Assembly (NCBI GenBank): GCA_030740295.1
Contig: JASLXP010000508.1
Coordinates: forward strand, 1 to 11,383
Source of the DNA: Planctomycetota bacterium
GTDB taxonomy: Bacteria; Planctomycetota; PUPC01; JACPCR01
Length of the DNA: 11,383 nt
Reading direction: 5' to 3'
In this document: positions 1-6,849 of the stretch, piece by piece
Numbering within the stretch: the stretch's first letter is position 1
Layout: each line of letters begins with the position of its first letter
The notes under the pieces: generated by a model
The model's input: the letters and a program-made list of their open reading frames with translations, nothing else
The model's database searches: none
Told to the model about the DNA's origin: nothing
Made by a program: the position numbers and the translations under genes

Positions 1-676
1 GGTAAAGCTTCTCGCCGTTCGCGCTCAGAAGCATCATGCCTTCCCCTTCCAGACGTTTCATAATCTCGTCTGTGATCTGAACCTTGAATCGAACGGTCGC
101 CAGGCGTGTCTTGGTGTACTTGTCCCTGGTCTTTCGTCGAGCATTGATGACCTTCCATCGGACAGGGCCCGCGGGCGTCCAGCTCCCTCTTCTGAGGACC
201 GGCTTCTCGATATCCAGTATTCCTGAAATTCCTTCCAGGCGTCTGGTGATGGATTCTTCAAGGCTGATGGTCTTCTCGTCCCTGGCGTCTTCGATGTTCT
301 TGCCAATCATTTCCACGAGATCCGGGATGTCCCCGGCGAGATCTTTCAAGGTGTCATTAACCATCTTGAGGTTGTCGAATTTGAAACGAGTCTTCGAGTA
401 GTAATTCCTGGCGCGGCCGAATTCCCGCTTGAACCGATTCTGATAAGACTTCCATTGCCCGATGCTGTCTCTGCCCTCGATTTTCGCGTTGTCGTAATCG
501 CCGATGAGCAGATCGAATTTCTCTTGCACGAGCTCGAACTTTTCCCGCAGTTCCTCCCGCTGTTCGTCGTATTCTTTTTTGGCTCTGGCCTGTTCGCGCT
601 CTTCCCGGCTGGCAGAAAAGACGGGGGAAGAAAGTACAAACACCAGAAAGATGATCCAGGATGTGCTTGTATTCAT
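1..676 (-). CDS. Secreted coiled-coil protein of unknown function (partial, 3' end outside window)
   Basis: The frame is open from an ATG at 676-674 to the left window edge: 225 complete codons and no stop, so the C-terminus is missing. The start is supported by a GGAG about 7 nt upstream and by an N-terminus that reads as a Sec signal peptide: a few polar residues, hydrophobic WIIFLVFVL at residues 7-15, and a likely cleavage site after Ala-22 (VFSA|SREE). Residues 23-60 are almost entirely charged (Glu, Arg, Lys, Gln) with hydrophobics at heptad-like spacing, suggesting a coiled coil. Residues 70-160 remain helical and charged. Residues 165-225 look more mixed and may begin a second domain. 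I recognise no enzymatic motif. By inference it is periplasmic or surface-exposed, and it could be a structural or scaffold protein. It lies 123 bp downstream of the oxidoreductase gene on the same strand and is probably transcribed separately. Confidence 0.75.
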   Translation of the reverse strand, partial: MNTSTSWIIFLVFVLSSPVFSASREEREQARAKKEYDEQREELREKFELVQEKFDLLIGDYDNAKIEGRDSIGQWKSYQNRFKREFGRARNYYSKTRFKFDNLKMVNDTLKDLAGDIPDLVEMIGKNIEDARDEKTISLEESITRRLEGISGILDIEKPVLRRGSWTPAGPVRWKVINARRKTRDKYTKTRLATVRFKVQITDEIMKRLEGEGMMLLSANGEKLY

Positions 677-799
677 CAGTTACTCCGGTCGGCTCCCTAC
701 CGCGGTTTCCAGATTCAAACAGATTAGCAGGCGGAGGCCAAGCCACGGAAATCGATACGAACAATTACAGTTTTCTGCCGCCATGGAACACTTCTGATC

Positions 800-1825
800 T
801 TACAGATAATCGGAAATGTTTCTCACGGCTCCTTCTGTTCCGGCATCCATGGCGGCGATGATCATGGCGAAGCTCTTGATGTTCTCCTGGATACGTGTGT
901 CCGCCGGCTGGCCACCGTCCAGCCAGTTCAGGAATTCATCGAAAAGGTGATGGTGGCCCTCCCACGGAAGCTCGGGGGCTTCATATTGCTCGACCTCTTC
1001 ATCTCTGCGATGGATGGTGATGTCTTTGCCTCCGGTGATTTCAACCGTGCCCCGTTCCAGCTCCAGCCGGTAGTACTCTCTGTGCCAGCAGTTCATGATC
1101 CCGGCAGAGGTGCTGTTGCCTTCGTAGAAGCAGTGGCTGCCGTTGTTCATCTTCATGATGTACATGCCGCTCGAGAGATGTTTGAAGCTCGACCATTCGG
1201 GATTCCAGCCAAAGCCGGTCAGGGTCACGCAATCGCCTGCGCTCAGAAAGCGAAGCATATCCATGTGATGGATCGAGCCCTCGAAGAGCAGGGCGAAATC
1301 CATGTCATGGCGCCAGGCCTTGCCCCAGCTCTTGAATTTTCGGTAGTCGCACGCGTAGCGGCCGACCACGTGCTGCAATCTGCCGAGCCGGCCTTCATCC
1401 ACGATGCGACGGACCTCCTGCTTGTCGCGGGCGTAGCGATAGTTCTGAATGATCGAAACCGGCAGCCCAGTGCGATTGGCAGCTTCGACCATGGCCCTGG
1501 CCTCTTCGATCGTCCCTGCAATTGGCTTCTCACAGATGACTGGCATACCGGCTTCGAGCGCCGCGATTGTCTGGGGTGCATGAAACTGAGGCGGTGTCGC
1601 AACCCCGGCGAAATCCGCCTTTACTTTATCGACTGCTTCTTCGGTCGAAGTAAAGAGCTGGTCTTTATCAAGGCCCAGCGTTTCTGCCTGCCTCTCGAGT
1701 ATCTCTTCGTTGATATCGACGAGGCCGACAATCTTGATGCGTTCGCTGAAGTTGCTTACCCAGTCATTGATCCACCCACCGGCCATTCCTCCGCCGCCAA
1801 ACATTAGACACGTTTTCGCTGACAT
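800..1825 (-). CDS. Gfo/Idh/MocA family NAD(P)-dependent oxidoreductase
   Basis: This 341-aa protein has the two-domain layout of the Gfo/Idh/MocA family, whose members oxidise or reduce sugars, inositols and sugar derivatives with NAD(P). The N-terminal Rossmann fold shows a glycine-rich loop (GGGGMAGGW, residues 10-18). An Asp ends beta-2 (GLVDIN, Asp-37), which usually favours NAD over NADP. ATPPQFH at 77-83 precedes the family's signature EKP at 99-101, where Lys-100 is the usual catalytic or substrate lysine. The C-terminal domain carries EGSIHHMDML at 182-191, in the position of the family's conserved catalytic His/Asp segment. Length is typical. The start is fixed by GGAGG 6 nt upstream (plus-strand 1831-1836). 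No signal peptide is visible, so it is cytoplasmic. Its substrate cannot be read from sequence. With a sulfatase and an Ldh_2 dehydrogenase nearby, a role in catabolism of glycan-derived sugars is a reasonable inference. The gene is divergent from the metallophosphoesterase. Confidence 0.93.
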   Translation of the reverse strand: MSAKTCLMFGGGGMAGGWINDWVSNFSERIKIVGLVDINEEILERQAETLGLDKDQLFTSTEEAVDKVKADFAGVATPPQFHAPQTIAALEAGMPVICEKPIAGTIEEARAMVEAANRTGLPVSIIQNYRYARDKQEVRRIVDEGRLGRLQHVVGRYACDYRKFKSWGKAWRHDMDFALLFEGSIHHMDMLRFLSAGDCVTLTGFGWNPEWSSFKHLSSGMYIMKMNNGSHCFYEGNSTSAGIMNCWHREYYRLELERGTVEITGGKDITIHRRDEEVEQYEAPELPWEGHHHLFDEFLNWLDGGQPADTRIQENIKSFAMIIAAMDAGTEGAVRNISDYL

Positions 1826-1939
1826 GGTTTTCCTCCGTTTGCAGGTTAGTGGTTCCGCCGGTCATGAAGCGGAACGGTTGAATGAAAAGCAGAAAATGTA
1901 AGGCAGAAGACAGTTTCCGGTGTAACAGGATTGTGGGTC

Positions 1940-1952
1940 CTGACAAAGTCAG
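1940..1952. repeat. Short inverted repeat in the divergent 1826-2059 spacer
   Basis: CTGACAAAGTCAG is a perfect 5-bp inverted repeat with a 3-nt centre. It lies between the divergent oxidoreductase and metallophosphoesterase genes and could be an operator, but it is short enough to be chance. Just downstream, GTGAGAGGCA occurs twice in direct orientation (1957-1966 and 1972-1981; period 15 bp). No convincing promoter pair was found for either gene. Confidence 0.3.
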
Positions 1953-1991
1953 AAAAGTGAGAGGCAGAGAGGTGAGAGGCAATAGAGCGCT

Positions 1992-2020
1992 GGCGGGAGA
2001 GACGCCCGTCCCACATTTTT
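1992..2020 (+). terminator. Terminator-like hairpin with T-tract, upstream of the metallophosphoesterase
   Basis: A 6-bp stem (GGCGGG 1992-1997 with CCCGTC 2005-2010, one G-U pair) encloses a 7-nt loop. After five bases it is followed by a T run (2016-2022, within ACATTTTTTTAG). The form resembles a weak intrinsic terminator on the plus strand, but no plus-strand gene lies upstream. It sits about 40 bp before the metallophosphoesterase start. It could therefore be a leader or attenuator structure, a relic, or part of a dispersed intergenic repeat. Confidence 0.35.
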
Positions 2021-2059
2021 TTAGTTGCGGCCAAAGGCTGCGAAAGGATAACAATCAGC

Positions 2060-2956
2060 ATGATTGACCTCGACCACCCCCCTCAACCGCTCGAGCATGG
2101 ACGCGTTGCCTTACTTTCCGACGTGCATGCAAACCTGCCGGCTCTCGAGGTTGTCCTTGCGGACTTGGGCGAACACGATGTCGACGCGTTCATCTACGCA
2201 GGCGATCTGATGGGTGGGCCGTATCCGGCCGAGACCATTCAACGATTGCGTTCATTGGACAGTTTTATGATCCGGGGAAACAGCGATGAGAACGTAGTCA
2301 ACTATGCGGACAAGACCGACCGCGCCGAGTGTCGCGAATCGGGACAGTGGTCCCTCCGCCGATGGGCAACCTCGCAGCTCGATGAAGATTGCCTGAATTT
2401 CCTTCGCGAATTACCGGAACAGCTCGTCATCCGCTTTCCCAATGCCGACCCCTTGCGCGTGGTACACGGTTCACCGAGGCGTTTACGAGAGGGTATCTTT
2501 CCCGATGCGACTCCGGGATTGTTGGACGAAATCCTGCACGGAGTCCATGAGCGAGTTCTCGTCTGTGGGCATACCCACCTCCAGTGGCAGCGACAATATC
2601 GCTCAATCCTGTTGGTCAACCCCGGTGCTGTTTCTTCGCCGAACGACGGTTTCATCGGCGCCCACTACGGGATGCTCCTTTGGGACGGCGACCGCTGGTC
2701 AGCAAGTCTTCACCGTGTGGCCTATCCATTCAATGACCTGATTGCGGCCTACCGTTGTCGGGGCCTGTTGGAGCATGGAGGATCGATGGCGCGGGCACAG
2801 CTCAATGCCATTCTTACTGGCAAGAATGGCGTCGACGCGTTCCTGCTTCACGCGCGCCGCTGCGCGGACGAGGCCGGCCACTCAGACCTTCGCGTCATCC
2901 CGGATGATGTCTGGCAGCATGCTGCAGAAACTTTTCCGTGGTGCGAGATTGTTTGA
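2060..2956 (+). CDS. Calcineurin-like metallophosphoesterase family protein
   Basis: This 298-aa cytoplasmic protein has the full set of metal-binding motifs of the calcineurin-like phosphoesterase superfamily, in order: SDVH (Asp-21, His-23), GD (Asp-49), GNSD (Asn-74), VVHGS (His-136) and GHTH (His-171, His-173). NPGAV follows at 187-191. This arrangement, with GNSDEN and NPGAVS, resembles the YfcE/MJ0936-type subgroup of two-metal phosphodiesterases. The catalytic domain ends near residue 215. An extra stretch of about 80 residues (215-298), rich in Ala, Arg and His with PDDVW near its end, has no function I can assign. All metal ligands are present, so it should be active; the substrate is unknown. 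The ATG has AAGGA about 10 nt upstream. It is separated from the downstream dehydrogenase by 207 bp of inverted-repeat DNA, so the two are probably not one operon. Confidence 0.9.
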   Translation: MIDLDHPPQPLEHGRVALLSDVHANLPALEVVLADLGEHDVDAFIYAGDLMGGPYPAETIQRLRSLDSFMIRGNSDENVVNYADKTDRAECRESGQWSLRRWATSQLDEDCLNFLRELPEQLVIRFPNADPLRVVHGSPRRLREGIFPDATPGLLDEILHGVHERVLVCGHTHLQWQRQYRSILLVNPGAVSSPNDGFIGAHYGMLLWDGDRWSASLHRVAYPFNDLIAAYRCRGLLEHGGSMARAQLNAILTGKNGVDAFLLHARRCADEAGHSDLRVIPDDVWQHAAETFPWCEIV

Positions 2957-2976
2957 GGTGCCGAATGCTATTTACG

Positions 2977-3049
2977 CGACGGGTCTGCATCGATACAAAC
3001 ATGTCAGATGAGTCTCGTGGCTACGGGCTGCCAGCCTGTCTGCCCGTCG
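2977..3049. repeat. Intergenic inverted-repeat element A
   Basis: In the 2957-3163 spacer, CGACGGG (2977-2983) is inverted as CCCGTCG (3043-3049). Nested inside is ACGGGC (3023-3028) paired with GCCCGT (3042-3047), and within that GGCT-gcc-AGCC (3026-3036). No T-tract follows, so it is not a standard terminator. The region shares three words with the 5605-5829 spacer in the same or inverted orientation (CGACGGGTC, GTGGC-x-ACGG followed by CCTGTC, and GCTGCCAGCCTG). This suggests members of one dispersed intergenic repeat family. Confidence 0.45.
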
Positions 3050-3163
3050 TTCACTGAAATCAAAAAGTCCGGACGAACATACGCCCAACCACGACACGAA
3101 AACCTGCAAGCAAGTCTGAGCAGGACTGCGATTACGAGTCACTGAAAAACAAAGGAGATTCCT

Positions 3164-4141
3164 ATGGCTTCCAAGATTCCTGAAGATGCGATTCCTGTAA
3201 TGCCCGGCCCCCTGCGTGACTTCACCGCTGAGACGTTTCGGAAGGTGGGGCTTCCGAATGAAGATGCGCGAGTGATTGCGGACAGCCTCGTGGATGTAGA
3301 CCTGCGTGGCGTTGTCAGCCACGGTACGCGACAGGCACCAGGCTACGTGAACCTTTATCTCGATGATCGGATGAACAAGAACCCCAATATCCGCATCGAG
3401 CGAGAGACACCGTCGACTCTGGTCGCAAACGGGGACGGCGGCATCGGCTATCTGGTGGCGCACCGCGCCTCGGACCTGGTGATCGAGAAAGCTGTGGCAT
3501 GCGGCATCGCTGTCGGCTCAACCCGTAACCACGGGCACATCGGCAGCGCGGGTATCTACGCGCGAAAAGCGATAGAGAAGTCGCTGGTTTCGTTCTGCAT
3601 CGGTGGCAGCGCACACTGGGTTGCACCGCAGTCCCCTGATGCTGTGGTGTGGGACGCGATGAAATCTCCGCCCTGGTGTTGCGGAATACCTTCCGCGGAA
3701 GGACCGCCTGTTGTGGTAGACATGGCCGCCAATTTTTTCCGGGGCCGGGGCATGGCGCTCGAAGCGTTCGAAGAATACCCCGAAGCGGTTTTCAAGAGCC
3801 TGGGGCTGATGTTTGTGTCGACCGTTGCTGGAGGCGTTCTCGGCGGACGATTCACCGAAGGCGAGCTGGAATATGCATACTGCGGCCGCGGCTCGATCTT
3901 CATCGCCCTGCACCCTGACGCGGTCGGCGATGCGGAGCACTTCAGATCCGAGGTCACCCGTATCGTCTCGGCCACCCGAAAGTTGAAACCGATGCCAGGC
4001 ATGGACACCGCCGAATCCCCCGGCAGCCTCGAATGGCAGCGTGAACGAGATTGGGAACAGGAAGGCATCCCTATCGGCGCCGACCACCGCGCGATGCTTG
4101 AAGAGATGGGTACGAAAGTGGGAGTTGATGTTCCGTGGTGA
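3164..4141 (+). CDS. Ldh_2-family (malate/L-lactate-type) oxidoreductase, divergent
   Basis: This is a 325-aa NAD(P)-dependent 2-hydroxyacid dehydrogenase of the Ldh_2 fold, the family of malate, sulfolactate, ureidoglycolate and diketogulonate dehydrogenases that is unrelated to classical LDH. The signature DLRGVVSHGTR at 46-56 holds the expected catalytic His-53. RNHGHIGSAGIYARKA at 121-136 matches the conserved N-x-GH-x-G-x-x-G-x-Y segment. PVVVDMAAN at 182-190 matches the family's P-x-V-x-DMA-T/S strand, and the C-terminal MPG with GIPI near 303 is also typical. The central part differs: the usual GTNP loop is replaced by KSPPWCCGIP (167-176). The section between DMAAN and the GGVLGG helix (223-228) is shorter than usual. 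The protein is somewhat short for the family. Substrate preference cannot be given. AAGGAG sits 6-7 nt before the ATG. It is convergent with the sulfatase. No signal peptide. Confidence 0.88.
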   Translation: MASKIPEDAIPVMPGPLRDFTAETFRKVGLPNEDARVIADSLVDVDLRGVVSHGTRQAPGYVNLYLDDRMNKNPNIRIERETPSTLVANGDGGIGYLVAHRASDLVIEKAVACGIAVGSTRNHGHIGSAGIYARKAIEKSLVSFCIGGSAHWVAPQSPDAVVWDAMKSPPWCCGIPSAEGPPVVVDMAANFFRGRGMALEAFEEYPEAVFKSLGLMFVSTVAGGVLGGRFTEGELEYAYCGRGSIFIALHPDAVGDAEHFRSEVTRIVSATRKLKPMPGMDTAESPGSLEWQRERDWEQEGIPIGADHRAMLEEMGTKVGVDVPW

Positions 4142-4182
4142 CGTTCAGCACGAGGCCGATGTCTAACATGATGAAAGTATCT

Positions 4183-5604
4183 CTATTTGCCGAGGTCGTT
4201 CGTTCGCACTTCTTTAATCTTGGCGGCGAACTTCGCTTTGAAGGCATCCACGACCGTTCTGTATTCCGGATTACCGGCAAGGTTTGTGTATTGCTTTGGA
4301 TCTTTCTTCATGTCGAAAAGCTCGATGCCGCCGGATGCGTCTTCTTTGTATTGAATGTAGGCCCACCTCTCCTCACGCAGTAGAAACCCTTTGCGTGCCG
4401 GCGCCACGCTGAAAGCCGCTTCACGGACTTTGTGGGCCGGATCGTCGAGCATCGGCGAAATGTCTTTGCCCTGGAGTCGTTCTGGCACTTCGAGCCCGCA
4501 GAGACTCGATATGGTCGGGTAGAGATCCAGCAGCTCGGCGAAGGAATGACAGACCGCCGGCTTCTTGCCTGGCACGCTGACGATCAGGGGCACGGCGGCA
4601 GATTCATCTCGAAGGCTGACCTTTGCCCAGAAATCGTGTTCACCCAGATGGTAGCCGTGGTCGCTGGTGAAAATGACGATCGTCTTCTCTTCCAGGTCGG
4701 CCTTCTTCAGTGCTGCCATCACTTTGCCGACCTGGGCATCCATGTACGCCACGGAGGCGTAATAGGCCCCGACGGCCTTCTTCTGCTTCCTGACATCCAT
4801 TTTCATGTTCTTGCTTGTTTTGTAGTTGATGCCCAGCCTGGGAATATCGTCCCAGTCGCCCTTCACCTTTTCCGGCAGCTTCATCTGGTCGTACGGGTAT
4901 GGCTCGTAGTAAGGTTTCGGCGCGACGAACGGCACATGCGGCCGAACGAATCCTACGCCAAGGAAGAATGTTTCGGCTTTGTGCTTCTCAATCAGTTCGC
5001 ACGCCTTTGCCGCAGTCTTGCCATCGGAATGTACCAGGTCGTCACCGTCCGCCTCGACGACGACAAAGGTGTTGCCGCCGACGACCGGTCTCTTACCGTT
5101 CGGATTGCCCTCGAGCGTTTCGCCGATACCCGGCGCCCGCCATTCCGGGCCTTTGCTGTTGAATCGCTCCGTCCATGACGCCGGATCGTCCGCGCCGTCC
5201 GTTCCCTTCTCGATACCGCCGGGCACTCCCATGTGGAAAATCTTACTGACCCGCGCACTGTAGTACCCCGCGTTTTTGAAATGCTGTGCCCAGGTTGCCC
5301 GCTTGCCGATCTGTGGCCTTGGGCTCTTGTAGCCCAACACTCCCGTGGCGTGCGGATAGTACCCTGACATGAACGACGCCCGTGAAGGCCCGCAGTAAGT
5401 CCCCTGACAAAAGGCACGGGTAAAGCGTGTGCCGGCCGCTGCAAGCTTATCGATGTTCGGCGTCTGGCAGACCTTGTTGCCGTAGCACGACAGGGCCGTC
5501 GCTGTGAGGTCGTCGGAGATTATGAAGAGCACGTTGTAGCGTTCGGCAAACACCAGAGACGAGACTGCAAAGAGGCCAATTACAGAGATGGATGTTGATT
5601 TCAT
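4183..5604 (-). CDS. Secreted formylglycine-dependent sulfatase (iduronate-2-sulfatase type)
   Basis: This 473-aa precursor hydrolyses sulfate esters, probably on a glycan, outside the cytoplasm. The first 20 residues form a signal peptide (hydrophobic core ISVIGLFAVSSLVFA, cleavage before Glu-21). The sulfatase active site is complete: SDDL with metal-binding Asp-31/Asp-32; the maturation motif C-G-P-S-R-A-S with Cys-71 as the residue converted to formylglycine; Lys-121 and His-124 in SKIFH; RPHVP with His-223; TSDHGYHLGEH with Asp-315/His-316; and Lys-328 in WAKVSLRDES. RPHVPF, DHGYHLGEH-x-x-WAK and the short C-terminal subdomain are typical of the iduronate-2-sulfatase-like group. Because the key residue is Cys, activity needs a formylglycine-generating enzyme, which is not in this window. 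No Shine-Dalgarno sequence is seen. By inference it works in sulfated polysaccharide degradation together with the nearby sugar oxidoreductases. Confidence 0.95.
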   Translation of the reverse strand: MKSTSISVIGLFAVSSLVFAERYNVLFIISDDLTATALSCYGNKVCQTPNIDKLAAAGTRFTRAFCQGTYCGPSRASFMSGYYPHATGVLGYKSPRPQIGKRATWAQHFKNAGYYSARVSKIFHMGVPGGIEKGTDGADDPASWTERFNSKGPEWRAPGIGETLEGNPNGKRPVVGGNTFVVVEADGDDLVHSDGKTAAKACELIEKHKAETFFLGVGFVRPHVPFVAPKPYYEPYPYDQMKLPEKVKGDWDDIPRLGINYKTSKNMKMDVRKQKKAVGAYYASVAYMDAQVGKVMAALKKADLEEKTIVIFTSDHGYHLGEHDFWAKVSLRDESAAVPLIVSVPGKKPAVCHSFAELLDLYPTISSLCGLEVPERLQGKDISPMLDDPAHKVREAAFSVAPARKGFLLREERWAYIQYKEDASGGIELFDMKKDPKQYTNLAGNPEYRTVVDAFKAKFAAKIKEVRTNDLGK

Positions 5605-5644
5605 ATGAGGACTGTTACTTTAAAAAGGGATCGCGAATGTTTCA

Positions 5645-5792
5645 CGACGGGTCACAGCGTTAAAGGTGTGGCGACGGCCTGTCAGTCTGTTGGATCATGC
5701 TAATCCGACCTGGCTCAGGCTGGCAGCTTATAGTCACAGGATGCATTTGCATCCGCAATAGTAGCCGCAGGATGCCATCAGCCTGTCGCCAC
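5645..5792. repeat. Intergenic inverted-repeat element B with nested palindrome
   Basis: Most of the 225-bp spacer between the divergent sulfatase and nucleotidyltransferase-like genes is structured. The outer arms are GTGGCGAC (5668-5675) and GTCGCCAC (5785-5792). An inner pair is CAGGCTG (5716-5722) with CAGCCTG (5779-5785). The core GGATGCATTTGCATCC (5739-5754) is a perfect 16-bp palindrome. CGACGGGTC at 5645-5653 and CAGGCTGGCAGC at 5716-5727 recur in the 2957-3163 spacer (the second inverted). This looks like a diverged copy of a dispersed structured intergenic repeat. It must also contain promoters for one or both flanking genes, but none was convincing. Confidence 0.5.
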
Positions 5793-5829
5793 GATTCTTA
5801 TCCCGGTCTTTTCTGACAGATGCAAATCC

Positions 5830-6849
5830 ATGGATGCGTGTGACTTTCCAAAGAATAGAGACTTTCCCTTCGTCGCGGGCGATTCGCTGAAAGTGCTTCA
5901 CGGTGCCTGGGCACTGGCCCAAAAGACTTTCAGCGATCTACAGAACAATCTCACCGATTCTCTCCACCCCGCAGTTCGCACGGTCATCCTTTCAGGTTCG
6001 ATTGGCCGCATGGAACAACTCCACAATTCCGATTGCGACCTGATGGTCATCCTTGAAGAGGACACTTTGAAGGACACCAAGCTCGCAACAGATGCTTTTC
6101 AGTCCGTCTGGCGTACCGTTTCATCTATGGACCTCGGGCAACCGGAGTCGGACGGCATCTTCAGTACCCCAACCAGCCAGGCAGAGCTCTGCGATGAATC
6201 GACGCTGGGTCACATTGATGAAGATCTGTCTGTTTTCGGGAAACGGTTCCAGCTCCTGCTGGACAGTCAGCCTGTGATCGGCGATCGGGCATTCGATGAA
6301 CTGCTCAATGCCATCCTCATGCGATACGCGAAGGGCGACGTATCGAGGGGCGAAACGAGAGAGTGGATGTTCCTCTTGAATGATCTCGTTCGTTACTTTC
6401 GTTCGCTCAGCATCCGTTATCAGTGGTATTACCTGGACAGGCCGGACTACTGGCGGCTCGTTAACCTGAAATTCAAGCACAGCCGTTTCATCATCTACGC
6501 GGGCCTCCTGCTGCTGCTTGGCGAGTGCAGCAGACATCAGGACAAGTTTGCATGGCTCGCAGAGCGGCTTCGCTTGACGGCCCTCGAACGAATCGCTCAT
6601 GTCTTTGAGAGTCACGGCGACGATGGATTCCAGTCCATCGTCGTACACTTCAACGAATTTCTGGAACATATGTCGGATAAAGAATTCAGAACAGAGCTTG
6701 CATCCCCGCATCCGGGCCATCCATCCGAACATCCGGCATACTCCACGCTCGAACATACGGGGGCAGCCCTGCGACGAGAAATCACGCGATTCGTTCTCGG
6801 ACGAAGAGGTCAATGGAGCGATCGTTTTATGGAATTGCTGGTATTTTGA
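5830..6849 (+). CDS. Nucleotidyltransferase-like protein (Pol-beta fold, GlnD/DUF294-like N-terminus)
   Basis: This 339-aa cytoplasmic protein begins its core with the Pol-beta nucleotidyltransferase signature: LSGSIGR (54-60), then SDCDLMVIL (67-75). This reads G-S-x(10)-D-x-D, with Asp-68 and Asp-70 as the presumed metal ligands and Arg-60 and Ser-67 in the places seen in GlnD-type and DUF294-type enzymes. The C-terminal half is helical and includes FLLNDLVRYFRSLSIRYQWY (181-200) and NLKFKHSRF (212-220). I associate that pattern with uncharacterised nucleotidyltransferase-domain proteins rather than with true GlnD. No HD, ACT or CBS domain is present, so it is not a PII uridylyltransferase. 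The acceptor (protein, RNA, small molecule or antibiotic) is unknown. The ATG has no Shine-Dalgarno sequence and lies in a 10-bp palindrome, ATCCATGGAT (5827-5836). Its last 37 bases overlap the membrane glycosyltransferase gene, indicating translational coupling and a shared pathway. Confidence 0.82.
   Translation: MDACDFPKNRDFPFVAGDSLKVLHGAWALAQKTFSDLQNNLTDSLHPAVRTVILSGSIGRMEQLHNSDCDLMVILEEDTLKDTKLATDAFQSVWRTVSSMDLGQPESDGIFSTPTSQAELCDESTLGHIDEDLSVFGKRFQLLLDSQPVIGDRAFDELLNAILMRYAKGDVSRGETREWMFLLNDLVRYFRSLSIRYQWYYLDRPDYWRLVNLKFKHSRFIIYAGLLLLLGECSRHQDKFAWLAERLRLTALERIAHVFESHGDDGFQSIVVHFNEFLEHMSDKEFRTELASPHPGHPSEHPAYSTLEHTGAALRREITRFVLGRRGQWSDRFMELLVF

Noticed and set aside
357..764. 135-codon minus-strand frame covering the start of the left-edge gene
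   Set aside because: The overlapping minus-strand frame from 676 has a signal peptide, a ribosome-binding site and no stop to the edge, and is clearly the real one.
947..1807. 286-codon open frame on the plus strand
   Set aside because: It lies wholly antisense to the Gfo/Idh/MocA gene, has no recognisable motif, and its length follows from codon bias of the real gene.
3518..4087. Minus-strand frames of 189 and 170 codons
   Set aside because: Both are shadows of the Ldh_2 dehydrogenase gene, with low-complexity composition and no motif.
4432..5178. 248-codon open frame on the plus strand
   Set aside because: It is antisense to the sulfatase, whose active-site motifs are intact across the same span.
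6121..6813. 230-codon open frame on the minus strand
   Set aside because: It is antisense to the nucleotidyltransferase-like gene and has no family signature or ribosome-binding support.
5830..6849. Assignment of the nucleotidyltransferase as GlnD (PII uridylyltransferase)
   Set aside because: Only the N-terminal nucleotidyltransferase signature fits; the HD and ACT domains and the usual length of that enzyme are missing.
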